The notes: generated by a model not told the origin, from the sequence alone. A stretch of DNA of 60,648 nt from Gammaproteobacteria bacterium (GCA_021647705.1 JAKIUF010000025.1:1-60648), one strand, 5' to 3'; counted from the stretch's first letter, positions 37,666 to 48,488 are shown. Program-made: numbers and translations.

Positions 37666-38925
37666 TCAAACTTCAATACCTTCCAGCGCAGCCACTGTGT
37701 GGATATCTTTATCCCCACGCCCGGAAAGATTGACAATGATGATCTGATCCTTGTCCATGGTGGGAGCCAGTTTAGTGGCATAAGCCAGCGCATGACTGGA
37801 TTCCAATGCCGGAATAATGCCTTCGATGCGCGTCAAATCATGAAACGCCTGCAAAGCCTCTTCATCATCAATAGCCACATATTCAACACGACCAATATCT
37901 TTCAACCAGGCATGTTCTGGGCCGACCCCGGGGTAATCCAGCCCGGCGGACACGGAATGCGTTTCGATAATCTGACCGTCATCGTCTTCCATCAAATAAG
38001 TACGATTGCCGTGCAGCACACCGGGGCGACCAGCGCACAGTGGCGCGGCATGACGGCCAGACTCCAGCCCGTCACCCGCTGCCTCGACACCGTAAACAAC
38101 CACATCTTCGTCGTCCAAAAACGGATAGAACAGACCAATGGCATTGGAGCCGCCACCCACGCAGGCAATTAATGCATCAGGCAATCGCCCGGCCTGCTGT
38201 TGAATCTGTTGTCGTGCCTCACGACCAATAATGGCCTGAAAATCACGCACCATGGCGGGATACGGGTGTGGCCCGGCAACAGTGCCGATAATATAAAAAG
38301 TATCATCAATATTAGTCACCCAGTCCCGCATAGCCTCGTTGAGCGCATCTTTGAGTGTCTTCGAACCAGATTCCACTGACACCACTTCTGCGCCTAGCAG
38401 CTTCATGCGATAGACATTAATGGCTTGCCGGGCGATATCCACGGCACCCATGTAAATCACGCATTTCAGCCCCAGCCGTGCGGCAACAGTGGCAGTGGCA
38501 ACACCGTGCTGACCCGCACCGGTTTCGGCGATAATACGCGTTTTGCCTAGGCGTTTAGCCAGCAGTGCCTGACCGATGGTGTTATTCACTTTGTGCGCAC
38601 CGGTGTGGTTGAGATCTTCACGCTTGAGATAAATCTGCGCACCACCAAGATGGCGGGTCCAGCCTTCGGCCAGATACAGTGGTGAGGGACGGCCTACATA
38701 GTGCTGTAAATCGGCATCCAGCTCGGCGATAAAATCAGGATCGGTGAGGTATTGATCGTAGGCATCCTGCAACTCCTGCAACGGTACCATCAAGGTTTCA
38801 GCGACGAACTTACCACCGTAAACACCGAAGTGGCCACGATTGTCTGGCACCTGGCCGATGAGTGGTTTGTTTGTATTTTCGATCTGTGACACGTTAACAA
38901 CCCCTGAACTAGTAACCCGGCTCAT
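37666..38925 (-). CDS. trpB: Tryptophan synthase beta chain
   Basis: The 419 aa PLP enzyme joins indole and serine to make tryptophan. The PLP lysine is in [14 protein letters not shown]; the glycine-rich phosphate loop is [24 protein letters not shown] contains the catalytic Glu region. The N-terminus carries about 25 extra residues before the conserved [11 protein letters not shown], so the true start may be slightly downstream. Confidence 0.96.
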   Translation of the reverse strand: MSRVTSSGVVNVSQIENTNKPLIGQVPDNRGHFGVYGGKFVAETLMVPLQELQDAYDQYLTDPDFIAELDADLQHYVGRPSPLYLAEGWTRHLGGAQIYLKREDLNHTGAHKVNNTIGQALLAKRLGKTRIIAETGAGQHGVATATVAARLGLKCVIYMGAVDIARQAINVYRMKLLGAEVVSVESGSKTLKDALNEAMRDWVTNIDDTFYIIGTVAGPHPYPAMVRDFQAIIGREARQQIQQQAGRLPDALIACVGGGSNAIGLFYPFLDDEDVVVYGVEAAGDGLESGRHAAPLCAGRPGVLHGNRTYLMEDDDGQIIETHSVSAGLDYPGVGPEHAWLKDIGRVEYVAIDDEEALQAFHDLTRIEGIIPALESSHALAYATKLAPTMDKDQIIIVNLSGRGDKDIHTVAALEGIEV

Positions 38926-38979
38926 TCAGAATGAGCGCTATTATTTGGCTCGCCAATAAAACACATATCTCGGCAACAC

Positions 38980-39600
38980 CTACTTCGCAACACGTACCCC
39001 GGCAACAAAATCCGCCATTTTACCCCAATCCTTAATGCCTTTCTCTGCCTCGACACCACCACTCACGTCCACGGCATAGGGCTGCACGGTACGAATGGCT
39101 TCGCCAACATTGTCAGCATTCAACCCTCCGGCAAGTATTACTGGCATCGGTAAATCATCCGGTACTCGCGTCCATTCAAAAGACTCTCCCGTACCACCTG
39201 GCAGAGCCGGGTGATAGGCGTCCAACAACAAACCCTGGGCTTGCGCATACTGATCAGCTTCAACCTGCAAATCCACATTTTCACGCATGCGGATTGCCTT
39301 GATGTATGGCCGACTGAAACGGGTGCAAAATTCGGGGGACTCGTCACCATGAAATTGCAGCAGATCCAGATTAACCTGATCCAGTACACCTTGAATCTCA
39401 CCCATCGTCGCATTCACAAACAAGCCCACCGAAGTCACAAAGGGTGGCAAAACATTCATCACCGCACAGGCTTGTTTAATATCAACATTACGTGGACTGG
39501 GGCCGTAAAACACCAAACCAACGGCATCTGCACCCAGCGCCGCAGCATGCTGCGCGTCTTCCGGACGGGTGATGCCGCATATTTTAATGCGTGTAGTCAT
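38980..39600 (-). CDS. trpF: Phosphoribosylanthranilate isomerase
   Basis: This 206 aa TIM barrel isomerises phosphoribosylanthranilate to CdRP in tryptophan synthesis. Features are [20 protein letters not shown] with the catalytic Cys, the FVN strand, and the phosphate-binding [10 protein letters not shown] and DVSGGVE. It stands upstream of trpB-trpA. Confidence 0.96.
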   Translation of the reverse strand: MTTRIKICGITRPEDAQHAAALGADAVGLVFYGPSPRNVDIKQACAVMNVLPPFVTSVGLFVNATMGEIQGVLDQVNLDLLQFHGDESPEFCTRFSRPYIKAIRMRENVDLQVEADQYAQAQGLLLDAYHPALPGGTGESFEWTRVPDDLPMPVILAGGLNADNVGEAIRTVQPYAVDVSGGVEAEKGIKDWGKMADFVAGVRVAK

Positions 39601-39639
39601 AAGAGATGAGAACTAAATGTAGAGAAAGAACCAAGCAGG

Positions 39640-40422
39640 TTACCAGACCAGCCGGGTCGGCGGAACCTGTGGAATCCCAAACTCTGGCGGATATTCCACG
39701 CTCATAAAATAAAGCCCATACGGTGGCGCAGTAACACCGCCCTGAGTGCGATCACATGTCTCCAATACCTCCCGACTCCAGTCTACAGCCTGCTCACCTG
39801 CTCCGATGGCCATCAACACTCCGGCAATATTACGCACCATGTGCTGCAAGAAGGCATTGGCTTCGAGGTCGATAATAATCAGGTCTTTCTGACGATGTAC
39901 ATCCAGCTGATACAGAGTACGCACCGAGCTGTGTGCCTGACAGGCAACCGCACGATAGGCATTAAAATCATGTTCGCCGAGCAAGTATTGTGCGGCTTGT
40001 TGCATGCGCTGCTCATCCAGCTCCCGGTGGTCCCACGCCACTCGTCTGGCGGCGAAAGTGGGGCGTACCTCGCGACAGGCAATCACATAACGATAGCGCC
40101 GACGCACTGCGCCAAAACGTGCGTGAAAATCCCCGACTACCGGCTTGGCCCACCGCACAGAAATCGTCTTGTCAATATTGGCATTGGTACCATGCACCCA
40201 GGAACGCTCACTGCGCTCGGCGCTGGTTTCGAAATGAATCACCTGTCCGCAGGCATGCACACCAGCATCGGTACGGCCGGCACAAATCACTTTTATTTCC
40301 GCATTGGCAACTTGGGACAAACCTGCTTCCAAAGTTCCCTGCACCGTCGGCACATCCTGTTTTTGGGCCTGCCAGCCGCAAAAATGACTGCCATCGTATT
40401 CGATACCCATCGCAATGCGCAT
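39640..40422 (-). CDS. truA: tRNA pseudouridine(38-40) synthase TruA
   Basis: The 260 aa enzyme makes pseudouridine at positions 38-40 of tRNA anticodon arms. The catalytic Asp is in CAGRTDAGVHACGQVIHF. The N-terminal IEYDGSHFCGWQAQ and C-terminal FLQHMVRNIAGVLM blocks are typical. It lies 4 bp after the CbiQ-like gene, in an operon. Confidence 0.96.
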   Translation of the reverse strand: MRIAMGIEYDGSHFCGWQAQKQDVPTVQGTLEAGLSQVANAEIKVICAGRTDAGVHACGQVIHFETSAERSERSWVHGTNANIDKTISVRWAKPVVGDFHARFGAVRRRYRYVIACREVRPTFAARRVAWDHRELDEQRMQQAAQYLLGEHDFNAYRAVACQAHSSVRTLYQLDVHRQKDLIIIDLEANAFLQHMVRNIAGVLMAIGAGEQAVDWSREVLETCDRTQGGVTAPPYGLYFMSVEYPPEFGIPQVPPTRLVW

Positions 40423-40426
40423 CGTT

Positions 40427-41188
40427 TTATCCCACCTTCGTCGTAATGATTTTCACCGCCAGCAACAATATCACCAACAACACGGGAATAGCCCACTGCA
40501 CTAAAGGAGGACGCGATTGCTCGGGCAGGGTGATGCTTTGCAGGGACGCGTGTTCTGCATCAACGATCACCTTGGCAAAAAGGTGGTGGGCAGTTTTGGC
40601 AATGGCCATCAGTTTTGGTTCCGGGGAAGGGGATTTCGAAGACAGAGATTCAGCAGGCTGTGTTACAACCACTTCGGAAGTTTCACTGCGCGTTTCATGC
40701 TGACAGGTCGTGCGCAACACGCCTACCGCAGCCAGTGTCAACGAGATGCGCACAGCCAGGCGCTCATGAGACAACCCTAACCACGACAACGGTTGCAGGC
40801 ACCAGCTTACGGCGGATAAAAATTCAGCCTGCTCGGTACTACCGATCAATATATTCACCGCTGCGACAATCAGCACCAGCACGGCAATACGCAACAGCCC
40901 CTGTGTCAGGCCTTCCTGTGTCGGCGCCCAAAGCACATCAGGCACCAGCAATATTCCCGGAGTAAAAAACAGATACACAACAAGAATCGACAAAAACAAC
41001 CAGCGCAGGCGTTTGATCATCTTTAGCGCATTGTGTAATTGCGTAGGCACACCTCGGACAAGCTCTGACAGGTATAGCGATGCCACCAGAATAAAACCCG
41101 CCAACAGCACCGGCTTGGCACCCATCACCATCGCGGTACCAAAGACCAAAAAACAGACGATTTTGATGACAGCGTGCATGGGGCACAT
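40427..41188 (-). CDS. CbiQ/EcfT-like transmembrane protein
   Basis: This 253 aa membrane protein resembles the T component of energy-coupling-factor transporters, with about five helices (CFLVFGTAMVMGAKPVLLAG, FLSILVVYLFFTPGILL, LRIAVLVLIVAAVNILIGS, and the C-terminal WAIPVLLVILLLAVKII). The Ala-Arg coupling-helix signature is not obvious. A copy between fimV and truA is seen in other gammaproteobacteria. No A or S component is nearby. Start 41188 has AGG upstream; 41179 is possible. Confidence 0.72.
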   Translation of the reverse strand: MCPMHAVIKIVCFLVFGTAMVMGAKPVLLAGFILVASLYLSELVRGVPTQLHNALKMIKRLRWLFLSILVVYLFFTPGILLVPDVLWAPTQEGLTQGLLRIAVLVLIVAAVNILIGSTEQAEFLSAVSWCLQPLSWLGLSHERLAVRISLTLAAVGVLRTTCQHETRSETSEVVVTQPAESLSSKSPSPEPKLMAIAKTAHHLFAKVIVDAEHASLQSITLPEQSRPPLVQWAIPVLLVILLLAVKIITTKVG

Positions 41189-41226
41189 TTTAACCTAAAT
41201 CCGGTAATGACTCGCATCACAAAAAA

Positions 41227-41254
41227 AAGGCGCAGCCCCGCAGGGCTGCGCCTT
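41227..41254 (-). terminator. Strong rho-independent terminator after fimV
   Basis: A perfect 12-bp stem AAGGCGCAGCCC (41227-41238) / GGGCTGCGCCTT (41243-41254) with a four-base loop is followed on the minus strand by eight T residues. Confidence 0.92.
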
Positions 41255-41287
41255 CTTACATGACCGACTATTTAAGCCGATTCAAAT

Positions 41288-43900
41288 TCAGGCAATTTGC
41301 GTCAACAACTCCTCAGCCTGTTTCTTCTGTGCGGCATCGCCTTCTTCCATGACTTCTTCAAGGATGCTACGCGCACCATCGGCATCACCCATATCCACAT
41401 AAGCCTTGGCCAAGTCCAGTTTGGTGCCAATTTCGTCAACTTCACCGAAAGCGTCATCGCCGAATTCGTCACCAAGCTCACTCACGCTTTCTGTCTCATC
41501 ACTGATTTTTGTGTCACTAATTGGGTCTTCTGTAATACCCGTTTCTGTATCACTGGTCGGGTCTTCTGTAATAACAACCTCATCGAGGTCGCCAAGATCA
41601 AAGTCCAGGCTACTATCATCATCTATATTCGTTGATACCGTAGCGGTCTCAGAGGCAGTGTCAGTATCAGTGTCCAGATTAAAATCCAGAGAAGAAACAT
41701 CAAAATCCAGACTATTGTCATCACTGTCTTTCGCTGGCGCATCTTTCTTTGTTTCGTCACTGACATCAGAAACCATGTCCATATCGAAGTCGAGACTATT
41801 ATCATCATCGATCGCAGCGGGGGCTTTTTTTACGACAGTATCATCACCGGTAGCCGCTTCCAGCTCGGCAAACATTTCATCGCTTTTTGCATCACCTGTG
41901 GCTGCATCAACGTCCAGATTGTCGGCATCGATATCAAAATCGAAATCCAGCAAATCATCGTCACCCGTATCAGCAACTTCTTCCAGATCTTCCTTCAATG
42001 CCTCCGCGAAATCGCCACCAAACAAATCGCTACCCGGACACAACTGCGTACCCATGGTGACAGCCTTGGCCCACATGGGGTCAGACTCATTGCCCAGCGC
42101 GTCGTGTAATTCCTGCGCCTGCTGCTCGAAGGATTCACGATCTTTGGCCGCAAAAAACACCTCCAGCATTTTCAGTTTGATCTCATGACGACCCGGTTCT
42201 TTTTCCAGCGCTTCTCTGAGAATATCTTCAGCCTGCTGATGGCGACCATAGGCCAGATAGACATCAGCTTCGGAAATAGGGTCTACATCAGCCGCATCGC
42301 TTTCGATACCACTCATGCCGCTCATTTCACTCATGGCAAAATCACTGACCATAGAGCTTTCGCCACCATTCATGGATTCTGCTGTTGCACCTGCGCTATC
42401 GTCCCCTCCCCCCACATTCAGAATGCTTTCTTCAAAGCCATCCTGCATCTTGCGGCGGCGCTGAATCACTACGGCGATGATCAATAGCAGCAGGACACCG
42501 AGCCCTCCGTACAGTACAACGGGATCATCCAGCAAACCCGGCTCTGCTACGGGTGCAGGCTCAGCAGCAGCCACTTCTTCCTCAACAGTTGCATCCTCAG
42601 CCTCAGCCTCAGCAGACGCATCCGCAGCAGGAGCTTCGCCTTCAACACCTTCTTCACTCAAAGCCTCTGCCATCATCTCTTCTTCAGGCATGGCCTCCAT
42701 CGGCATTTCTTCCGCTTCAACCGCCTCAGGTTCCATGCCTGCTTGCGCCTGTAGTGCCTGCATCTCGTCATCTTTGAGCATGATGAGTCGCTGCATAGAC
42801 TCTAACTGCTCTTCCATTTCTGCCAGACGACTCTTCAGTTCATCGGTTTCCTGACGATTGGCGTCCAATGCCTCAGCAGCCAGCAACAAATCCTCACGCA
42901 ACTGATCTACATTCTCATCGCCTGCACCACTGCCCGCACCTCTGGAACCGGGAGCAACCAGTTTGAGGCTGGCCTGATCTTCGGCGCTACCGGCACCTGT
43001 GCCTTCACCGCGAGCAACCTGACCACCCGTCGGCGCATCAGCCTGACGTACCAGTTTGCCGCTCTTGCGGGCTCGCCACTCACTGTGTTGACGATTAATT
43101 TCTGCGTTCGCTTCGGCAACTGAAAACGCCGACAATGCATTAACATCATCAATACGCAGCACATAACCCGCTTTGAGTTGGTTCACATTGTCGCCATAAA
43201 AGGCGTTGGGATTGTTCAACACCAGCGCCAGCATCATCTGATCAATCGAAATGCCGCTGGGGCGCATCCGGTTGGCGATTTCGTAAAGGGTATCGTTATA
43301 TTGCACCGGGCCATAGGTCAACTCACCAGGCTGGCGGGAAACAGGAGCCATTGTTGCGCGGGAAGGAATCGGTGCAGGGCGTGAGGCCGGAGCGGGCGCA
43401 CGACGAGTGGATGTCGTTTGTTGTGTCGTAACAGCAGCCCGCTGCACAGGCGCAGGCGCTTCATCGGATAACACCGGCGGATCCACCAGCACAGTAAATT
43501 CACGCAGGATGCGGCCACGCGGCCAACGGGCCTCAACCACAAAATCCAGGAAAGGTTCGGTAACGGTCTTAGTGGTCGTCAACTGAACATAGGCTGTACC
43601 GTCTTTGCGACGGAGTACCTCGAAATTGATGTTGGTAAGAAAGAAAGCCCGGTCCGCACCAACGCGCTGAAAATCCTCTGTTGAGCCCAGCTTAACCGTC
43701 AGATTACTTAAATCGCCTTTCTTTACTGAAAGCAGCTCTATCTGTGCATCCAGAGGCTGATTGAGAGCCGACTTCATCACAATGTTGCCCAAGCCCAGTG
43801 CATGTCCCAGCGCTGGAATCAACATTGCCAAAATGGCCATGACCGGTGCCAATCGTTTTGCCGGTGTCAATCGCTTACCCGGTGCCGATAGCTTACTCAT
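41288..43900 (-). CDS. fimV: FimV-like pilus assembly / polar hub protein
   Basis: This 870 aa inner-membrane protein has an N-terminal export signal and a conserved FimV N-domain (GLGNIVMKSALNQPLDAQIELLS, about 36-150). A LysM segment (LTYGPVQYNDTLYEIANRM, about 195-255) and a coiled coil (about 330-385) follow. One membrane helix (VLYGGLGVLLLLIIAVVI, near 460-480) leads to an acidic repeat-rich cytoplasmic part and the C-terminal FimV TPR-like domain (DLAKAYVDMGDADGARSILE). It organises type IV pilus secretin and polar c-di-GMP/cAMP signalling. The acidic DDDSLDFD repeats vary between species. Confidence 0.93.
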   Translation of the reverse strand: MSKLSAPGKRLTPAKRLAPVMAILAMLIPALGHALGLGNIVMKSALNQPLDAQIELLSVKKGDLSNLTVKLGSTEDFQRVGADRAFFLTNINFEVLRRKDGTAYVQLTTTKTVTEPFLDFVVEARWPRGRILREFTVLVDPPVLSDEAPAPVQRAAVTTQQTTSTRRAPAPASRPAPIPSRATMAPVSRQPGELTYGPVQYNDTLYEIANRMRPSGISIDQMMLALVLNNPNAFYGDNVNQLKAGYVLRIDDVNALSAFSVAEANAEINRQHSEWRARKSGKLVRQADAPTGGQVARGEGTGAGSAEDQASLKLVAPGSRGAGSGAGDENVDQLREDLLLAAEALDANRQETDELKSRLAEMEEQLESMQRLIMLKDDEMQALQAQAGMEPEAVEAEEMPMEAMPEEEMMAEALSEEGVEGEAPAADASAEAEAEDATVEEEVAAAEPAPVAEPGLLDDPVVLYGGLGVLLLLIIAVVIQRRRKMQDGFEESILNVGGGDDSAGATAESMNGGESSMVSDFAMSEMSGMSGIESDAADVDPISEADVYLAYGRHQQAEDILREALEKEPGRHEIKLKMLEVFFAAKDRESFEQQAQELHDALGNESDPMWAKAVTMGTQLCPGSDLFGGDFAEALKEDLEEVADTGDDDLLDFDFDIDADNLDVDAATGDAKSDEMFAELEAATGDDTVVKKAPAAIDDDNSLDFDMDMVSDVSDETKKDAPAKDSDDNSLDFDVSSLDFNLDTDTDTASETATVSTNIDDDSSLDFDLGDLDEVVITEDPTSDTETGITEDPISDTKISDETESVSELGDEFGDDAFGEVDEIGTKLDLAKAYVDMGDADGARSILEEVMEEGDAAQKKQAEELLTQIA

Positions 43901-44036
43901 AGTTACTCCCGTTTTTAGTTATTCAGCCTGCCTGCTGATTCCCGTCTGTCAGGAAACCCACTACAGCATCGGCAACCTGGAGGAATTGTTTAGAAATATT
44001 AGGCAATTAGAGCAAAGAATCAGAAGCAACTATAGC

Positions 44037-45086
44037 TTACAAGCCCTCTTTTACCAACAACTCAAGGATTTGCACACAATTTAATGCTGCACCTTTGCGC
44101 ACATTATCGGCAACTACCCACAAACTTAAACCACAAGGGTGAGAAATATCTTCACGAACACGGCCAACAAATACCGCATCCTCACCCGTCGCATGCGTAA
44201 CGGCCGTGGGTGAATTGCCCGGCTCGCCATCATCCAGTAACGTTACCCCGGGAGCCTCTCGTAATAAATCCCGTGCTTCGTCTGCACCCAGCTTCGCTCC
44301 CGTCTCCACATGCACGGCTTGAGAGTGGCCAAAAAATACAGGAGCCTGCACCGTCGTCGGGTTAATAAGAATATCGTCATCCGCAAGAATCTTTTGCGTC
44401 GCTCGCAACATTTTCATTTCGCAAGGCAAATAGCCATTTTCCTCAGCAATAGTAACTTGCGGCAAAACATTAAAAGCAATTTGCTGTGGAAATATTTTAC
44501 GTTTAGCGTCCTGCATATTCAACAGGGCAATTGTCTGACTGGCAAGTTCATCCATGCCAGACTTTCCCGACGCCGTCACTGCTTGATAACTAACCACATT
44601 TATACGCTCAATACCAACAGCATCATAAATAGGTTTGAGCGCCACCAACATTTGTATCGTCGCACTGTCGGGACTGACAATAATATTACGCTCTTCCTTA
44701 CGTTGCGCATAACCGGTAATCGCCTGTGGATTCACTTCCGGGATCAGCAATGCTACATCATCGTCATCCGCAAACTGCGTCGAGGTATCAATCACCACAC
44801 AACCCGCTGCGGTAGCACGCGGCACATGCTCCGCAGAGACTTCATCATTCGCACAAAATACCGCGACATCCACCTGCGAAAAATCAAAATCCACGACATC
44901 CTTTACTGTGTGGTATTTGCCACTCAGCCCTACTTTTTTCCCGGCCGTACGCACACTCGCCAACGGGAAAAAGTGGCCCACGGGAAATTCACGATCCACC
45001 AAAAACGACACAAGCGCCTCGCCAACCAGGCCGGTTGCGCCCACTACAGCCACATCAAAAGTTTTGTTCACAGTTTTTACATCCAA
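44037..45086 (-). CDS. usg: Usg-like aspartate-semialdehyde dehydrogenase paralogue lacking the catalytic cysteine
   Basis: This 349 aa protein has the Asd fold: Rossmann start VAVVGATGLVGEAL, and dimerisation domain with VVSYQAVTASGKSGMDEL. At the active site the usual NPNC is SPDS (Ser141), and the substrate Arg before PVFFGHS is absent (VQAPVFFGHSQAV). It is therefore probably not a dehydrogenase. Usg proteins beside asd and fimV are typical in gammaproteobacteria; their role is unknown. Confidence 0.88.
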   Translation of the reverse strand: MDVKTVNKTFDVAVVGATGLVGEALVSFLVDREFPVGHFFPLASVRTAGKKVGLSGKYHTVKDVVDFDFSQVDVAVFCANDEVSAEHVPRATAAGCVVIDTSTQFADDDDVALLIPEVNPQAITGYAQRKEERNIIVSPDSATIQMLVALKPIYDAVGIERINVVSYQAVTASGKSGMDELASQTIALLNMQDAKRKIFPQQIAFNVLPQVTIAEENGYLPCEMKMLRATQKILADDDILINPTTVQAPVFFGHSQAVHVETGAKLGADEARDLLREAPGVTLLDDGEPGNSPTAVTHATGEDAVFVGRVREDISHPCGLSLWVVADNVRKGAALNCVQILELLVKEGL

Positions 45087-45400
45087 TATTTATTGTTTCT
45101 GATCTGTAAATTAAGCGCTAAAAACACGCTGCTTTAAAAAATCACTGAGGATTTAACGCAGAGGTTGCAGAGACGCGGAGGCACAGAGTTTTTAATGTTT
45201 TTCTCTGCGCCCTTTGCGTCTCTGCGACCTCTGCGTTTATAACACGCCACTTGTCAGTACCACGACAACATAACCTTCCAATACACTGTAACGATTATTC
45301 GAGGATTTAAGCCTCTGAAGGCCGGCTAAAAACATGCCGGAATAACGGTACTTTCTGTAACGTAAAATGCTAACAAAGCGTTTTAGCCCTTAATTCACAT
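45087..45400. other. asd-usg gap holding a long palindrome
   Basis: No gene is seen in this 314-bp gap. It holds a family-2 palindrome (45152-45240), a small GCCGG/CCGGC stem near 45330-45350, and GCCCTTAATTCACAT (45386-45400) immediately after the asd stop. The same 15 bp occurs right after the purF stop. Confidence 0.5.
45152..45240. repeat. Long imperfect palindrome, family 2, asd-usg gap
   Basis: Arms TTTAACGCAGAGGTTGCAGA and TCTGCGACCTCTGCGTTTAT are near-perfect reverse complements that continue inwards (GACGCGGAGGCACAGAG / CTCTGCGCCCTTTGCGTC) around a TTTTTAATGTTTTT loop. In RNA this would form a hairpin of about 40 bp. Confidence 0.85.
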
Positions 45401-46513
45401 TTATGTCTCTAGCAACAATCGCAACATACGCCGCAGAGGTTCCGCCGCACCCCATAACAACTGATCACCCACCGTAAAGGCAGACAAATAATCATTACCC
45501 ATGGTGAGTTTGCGCAACCGACCCACCGGCACCGTTAACGTACCGGTAACGGCAGCGGGGGTCAGCTCTTTCATTGTCACATCACGATCATTAGGCACCA
45601 CCTTCACCCAATCATTTGCCTGTGCCAGCATGTGGTGAATATCATCCAGCGGCACATCCTTTTTCAGTTTGATGGTCAACGCCTGACTATGGCAACGCAT
45701 AGCTCCGATACGCACACAGATACCATCGATGGGAATAATATTATCCGTACGGCCAAGAATCTTGTTGGTTTCCACCTCGGCTTTCCATTCCTCGCGTGTC
45801 TGACCACTGTCCAGCTGGGAATCCAGCCAGGGAATCAGACTGCCTGCCAGCGGGACTCCCCAATTATCTTTGGGATAATCATCAGAACGTAAAAAATCTG
45901 CCAGTTTTTTATCGATATCCAGTATCGCTGTAGCCGGGTCTTCGTTGATATTGTTAACCGCATCATTAATCGCCCCCATTTGGCGAATCAGTTCCCGCAT
46001 ATTCTGCGCACCAGCACCGGAAGCGGCCTGATAAGTCATCGGCGAAATCCATTCCACCAGATCATTTTCAAACAGCCCGCCAATAGCCATCAACATCAGG
46101 CTTACTGTGCAATTGCCACCGACAAAAGTTTTAGCGCCATTGGCCAAACCTGTCTTGATGACATCGAGATTCACCGGGTCGAGCACGATGATGGCATCGT
46201 CCTTCATACGCAGAGTAGAGGCTGCATCAATCCAGTAACCATCCCAGCCCGCCTTGCGTAACTGTGGATAGATATCTTCGGTATAACCACCTCCCTGACA
46301 GGTAATGATCACGTCCATTGCTTTTAATGCTTCAATGGATTTTGCATCTTTTAACGGCGGCACATCTTTGCCTATATTCGGGCCGGGCTGTCCGGTTTGT
46401 GAAGTCGTAAAAAATACCGGTTCGATGTGGTCAAAATCTTTTTCATCGCGCATGCGTTGCATGAGCACTGAACCCACCATGCCGCGCCAACCTATTAATC
46501 CGACTTTTTTCAT
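45401..46513 (-). CDS. asd: Aspartate-semialdehyde dehydrogenase
   Basis: The 370 aa E. coli-type enzyme reduces aspartyl phosphate to the semialdehyde for Lys, Met, Thr and diaminopimelate. Catalytic Cys135 lies in GGNCTVSLM, the same number as in E. coli. The N-terminal motif is [30 protein letters not shown]-like [13 protein letters not shown] carries the substrate Arg and His. This, not the neighbouring usg, is the functional enzyme. Confidence 0.96.
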   Translation of the reverse strand: MKKVGLIGWRGMVGSVLMQRMRDEKDFDHIEPVFFTTSQTGQPGPNIGKDVPPLKDAKSIEALKAMDVIITCQGGGYTEDIYPQLRKAGWDGYWIDAASTLRMKDDAIIVLDPVNLDVIKTGLANGAKTFVGGNCTVSLMLMAIGGLFENDLVEWISPMTYQAASGAGAQNMRELIRQMGAINDAVNNINEDPATAILDIDKKLADFLRSDDYPKDNWGVPLAGSLIPWLDSQLDSGQTREEWKAEVETNKILGRTDNIIPIDGICVRIGAMRCHSQALTIKLKKDVPLDDIHHMLAQANDWVKVVPNDRDVTMKELTPAAVTGTLTVPVGRLRKLTMGNDYLSAFTVGDQLLWGAAEPLRRMLRLLLET

Positions 46514-46544
46514 TTTCCCATTACCTGTTTATTTGATATTGAGT

Positions 46545-46626
46545 ATTTAACGCAGAGGTCGCAGAGACGCAGAGTTTTTTAATTGTTTTCTCTGCGTCTC
46601 TGTGCCTCTGCGATCTCTGTGTTTAA
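46545..46626. repeat. Long imperfect palindrome, family 2, leuB-asd gap
   Basis: Arms TTTAACGCAGAGGTCGCAGA / TCTGTGCCTCTGCGATCTCT-type with an AT-rich loop (TTTTTTAATTGTTTT). It fills about 70 percent of the leuB-asd gap. Confidence 0.85.
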
Positions 46627-46630
46627 ACGC

Positions 46631-47707
46631 CTAGCGCGACAAAGCCGCCACAACCAAAGCGCCCATTTCACTAGTGCTCACTTTTTGCATACCATCGCTA
46701 TAAATATCTGCCGTACGCAACCCCTGATCCAACACACTTTCAACCGCTTTTTCAATACGATCTGCCATCGCACTTTCATTCAATGAATAGCGCAGCATCA
46801 TCGCCACGGATAAAATCGTCGCCAGTGGATTAGCCACGTTCTGCCCGGCAATATCGGGTGCTGAGCCATGAATGGGTTCATACATACCTTTGCCATTGGC
46901 ATCCAGCGAAGCCGAAGGCAACATACCAATAGACCCCGTTAACATGGCAGCACAATCAGACAGAATATCACCGAACATGTTGGTGGTGACCATCACATCA
47001 AACTGTTTTGGTGCGCGCACCAGTTGCATCGCCGCATTGTCTACATACATGTGTGACAGTTCCACTTCGGGATAGTCTTTAGCCACATGCTCCATCACTT
47101 CGCGCCACAGTTCAGTACACTCCAGCACATTGGCCTTGTCCACAGAGCAGATTTTCTTGCCACGCTTCATGGCAATATCAAAAGCGGAACGACCAATGCG
47201 GTCAATCTCGGACTCCGAATACACCAGTGTGTTAAAACCCTGGCGTTCACCATTATCGAGCGTACGCACACCGCGTGGCTGGCCGAAATAAATGCCACCT
47301 GTCAATTCACGCACGATCATAATATCCAGCCCGGAAACCACTTCCGGTTTCAGTGTGGAAGCATCAGCCAACTGCTTGTAGAGAATCGCAGGACGTAAAT
47401 TGGAAAACAGCTCCAGCTCTGCGCGCAGACCCAGCAGTCCCTTTTCCGGGCGTACGCTGATGTCCAGTGACTCCCATTGATAACCACCCACCGCACCCAG
47501 CAGAATTGCGTCAGATTCTTTGGCCAGCGCCAGCGTATCATCGGGCAAGGGTTTGCCGCTGGCTTCGTAACCAGCACCACCAACCGGGGCTTCGTTCATT
47601 TCAATATCGAGACCCTCGACACGCAGGTATTCCAGTACCTTTACTGCTTCGGCAACAATCTCAGGGCCAATACCGTCACCCGGTAATACTGCAATTTTTT
47701 TTGTCAT
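46631..47707 (-). CDS. leuB: 3-isopropylmalate dehydrogenase
   Basis: This 358 aa NAD-dependent enzyme decarboxylates 3-isopropylmalate in leucine synthesis. Features are [29 protein letters not shown] and the metal and NAD sites in [13 protein letters not shown] and [13 protein letters not shown]. The ATG at 47707 has GAGG upstream; the extension to 47761 lies inside a palindromic repeat and is not coding. Confidence 0.96.
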   Translation of the reverse strand: MTKKIAVLPGDGIGPEIVAEAVKVLEYLRVEGLDIEMNEAPVGGAGYEASGKPLPDDTLALAKESDAILLGAVGGYQWESLDISVRPEKGLLGLRAELELFSNLRPAILYKQLADASTLKPEVVSGLDIMIVRELTGGIYFGQPRGVRTLDNGERQGFNTLVYSESEIDRIGRSAFDIAMKRGKKICSVDKANVLECTELWREVMEHVAKDYPEVELSHMYVDNAAMQLVRAPKQFDVMVTTNMFGDILSDCAAMLTGSIGMLPSASLDANGKGMYEPIHGSAPDIAGQNVANPLATILSVAMMLRYSLNESAMADRIEKAVESVLDQGLRTADIYSDGMQKVSTSEMGALVVAALSR

Positions 47708-47723
47708 GACTAACCTCTTTTTA

Positions 47724-47821
47724 AGATCCAACGCAAAGACGCGGAGGCGCAAAGAACGCAAAGTTTGTTATTTAACATATTTTCTTTGCGTTTTTGCGTT
47801 TTTGCGCCTCTGCGCTGGAGC
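47724..47821. repeat. Long imperfect palindrome, family 2, leuD-leuB gap
   Basis: Arms AGATCCAACGCAAAGACGCG and GCGCCTCTGCGCTGGAGCT pair imperfectly, with inner GCAAAGAACGCAAAG / CTTTGCGTTTTTGCG around TTTGTTATTTAACAT. Same family as 37542. Confidence 0.85.
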
Positions 47822-47829
47822 TTTTTTAT

Positions 47830-48465
47830 TCAAAACAACCATGGCGCTTCCTGTTTGCGCCGCGCTTCATAAGCACGAATGTCATCCACATGCTGCAAAG
47901 TGAGACCAATATCATCCAACCCATTCAACAAACAGTGTTTGCGAAACTCTTCAACTTCAAAAGCAATACTTTTGCCATCCGGCGTAGTAATGGTCTGCGC
48001 CTCAAGGTCAACGCTTAACGCATAGCCCTCGTTAGCCGCTACGGCCTGAAATAACTCATCCACCCTCGGTGCATCAAGCACAATGGGCAGAATCCCGTTC
48101 TTGAAACAGTTGTTGAAAAAGATATCCGCATAACTGGGCGCGATAATGACGCGAAAGCCGTAATCAAGCAACGCCCAGGGCGCGTGTTCACGCGAGGAAC
48201 CGCAACCGAAATTTTCACGCGCCAACAGAATGCTCGCACCCTGATAACGTGGCTGATTGAGCACGAAGTCCGGGTTCAATGACCGGGCACTGTTATCCAT
48301 GCCTGGCTCACCGTGATCAAGGTAGCGCCATTCGTCAAACAGGTTAGGGCCGAAACCCGAACGTTTGATGGATTTCAAGAACTGTTTGGGAATAATGGCA
48401 TCGGTATCCACATTGGAACGATCCATAAGTGCCACGAGCCCTTTATGTATTTTAAACTTGTCCAT
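47830..48465 (-). CDS. leuD: 3-isopropylmalate dehydratase small subunit
   Basis: This 211 aa partner of LeuC forms isopropylmalate isomerase. It carries the swivelling domain with [14 protein letters not shown], the [13 protein letters not shown] substrate loop and [17 protein letters not shown]. Normal length. Confidence 0.96.
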   Translation of the reverse strand: MDKFKIHKGLVALMDRSNVDTDAIIPKQFLKSIKRSGFGPNLFDEWRYLDHGEPGMDNSARSLNPDFVLNQPRYQGASILLARENFGCGSSREHAPWALLDYGFRVIIAPSYADIFFNNCFKNGILPIVLDAPRVDELFQAVAANEGYALSVDLEAQTITTPDGKSIAFEVEEFRKHCLLNGLDDIGLTLQHVDDIRAYEARRKQEAPWLF

Positions 48466-48488
48466 TTTTATAACCCTGTTTTCAATGT

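Noticed and set aside
40427-41188. Complete ECF vitamin transporter
   Set aside because: Only a T-component-like protein is present; no ATPase or substrate-binding subunit is in the window.
42477-42854. Forward ORFs opposite fimV, rich in Ser/Ala
   Set aside because: They are antisense shadows of the acidic and Ala-rich fimV codons and lack ribosome-binding sites.
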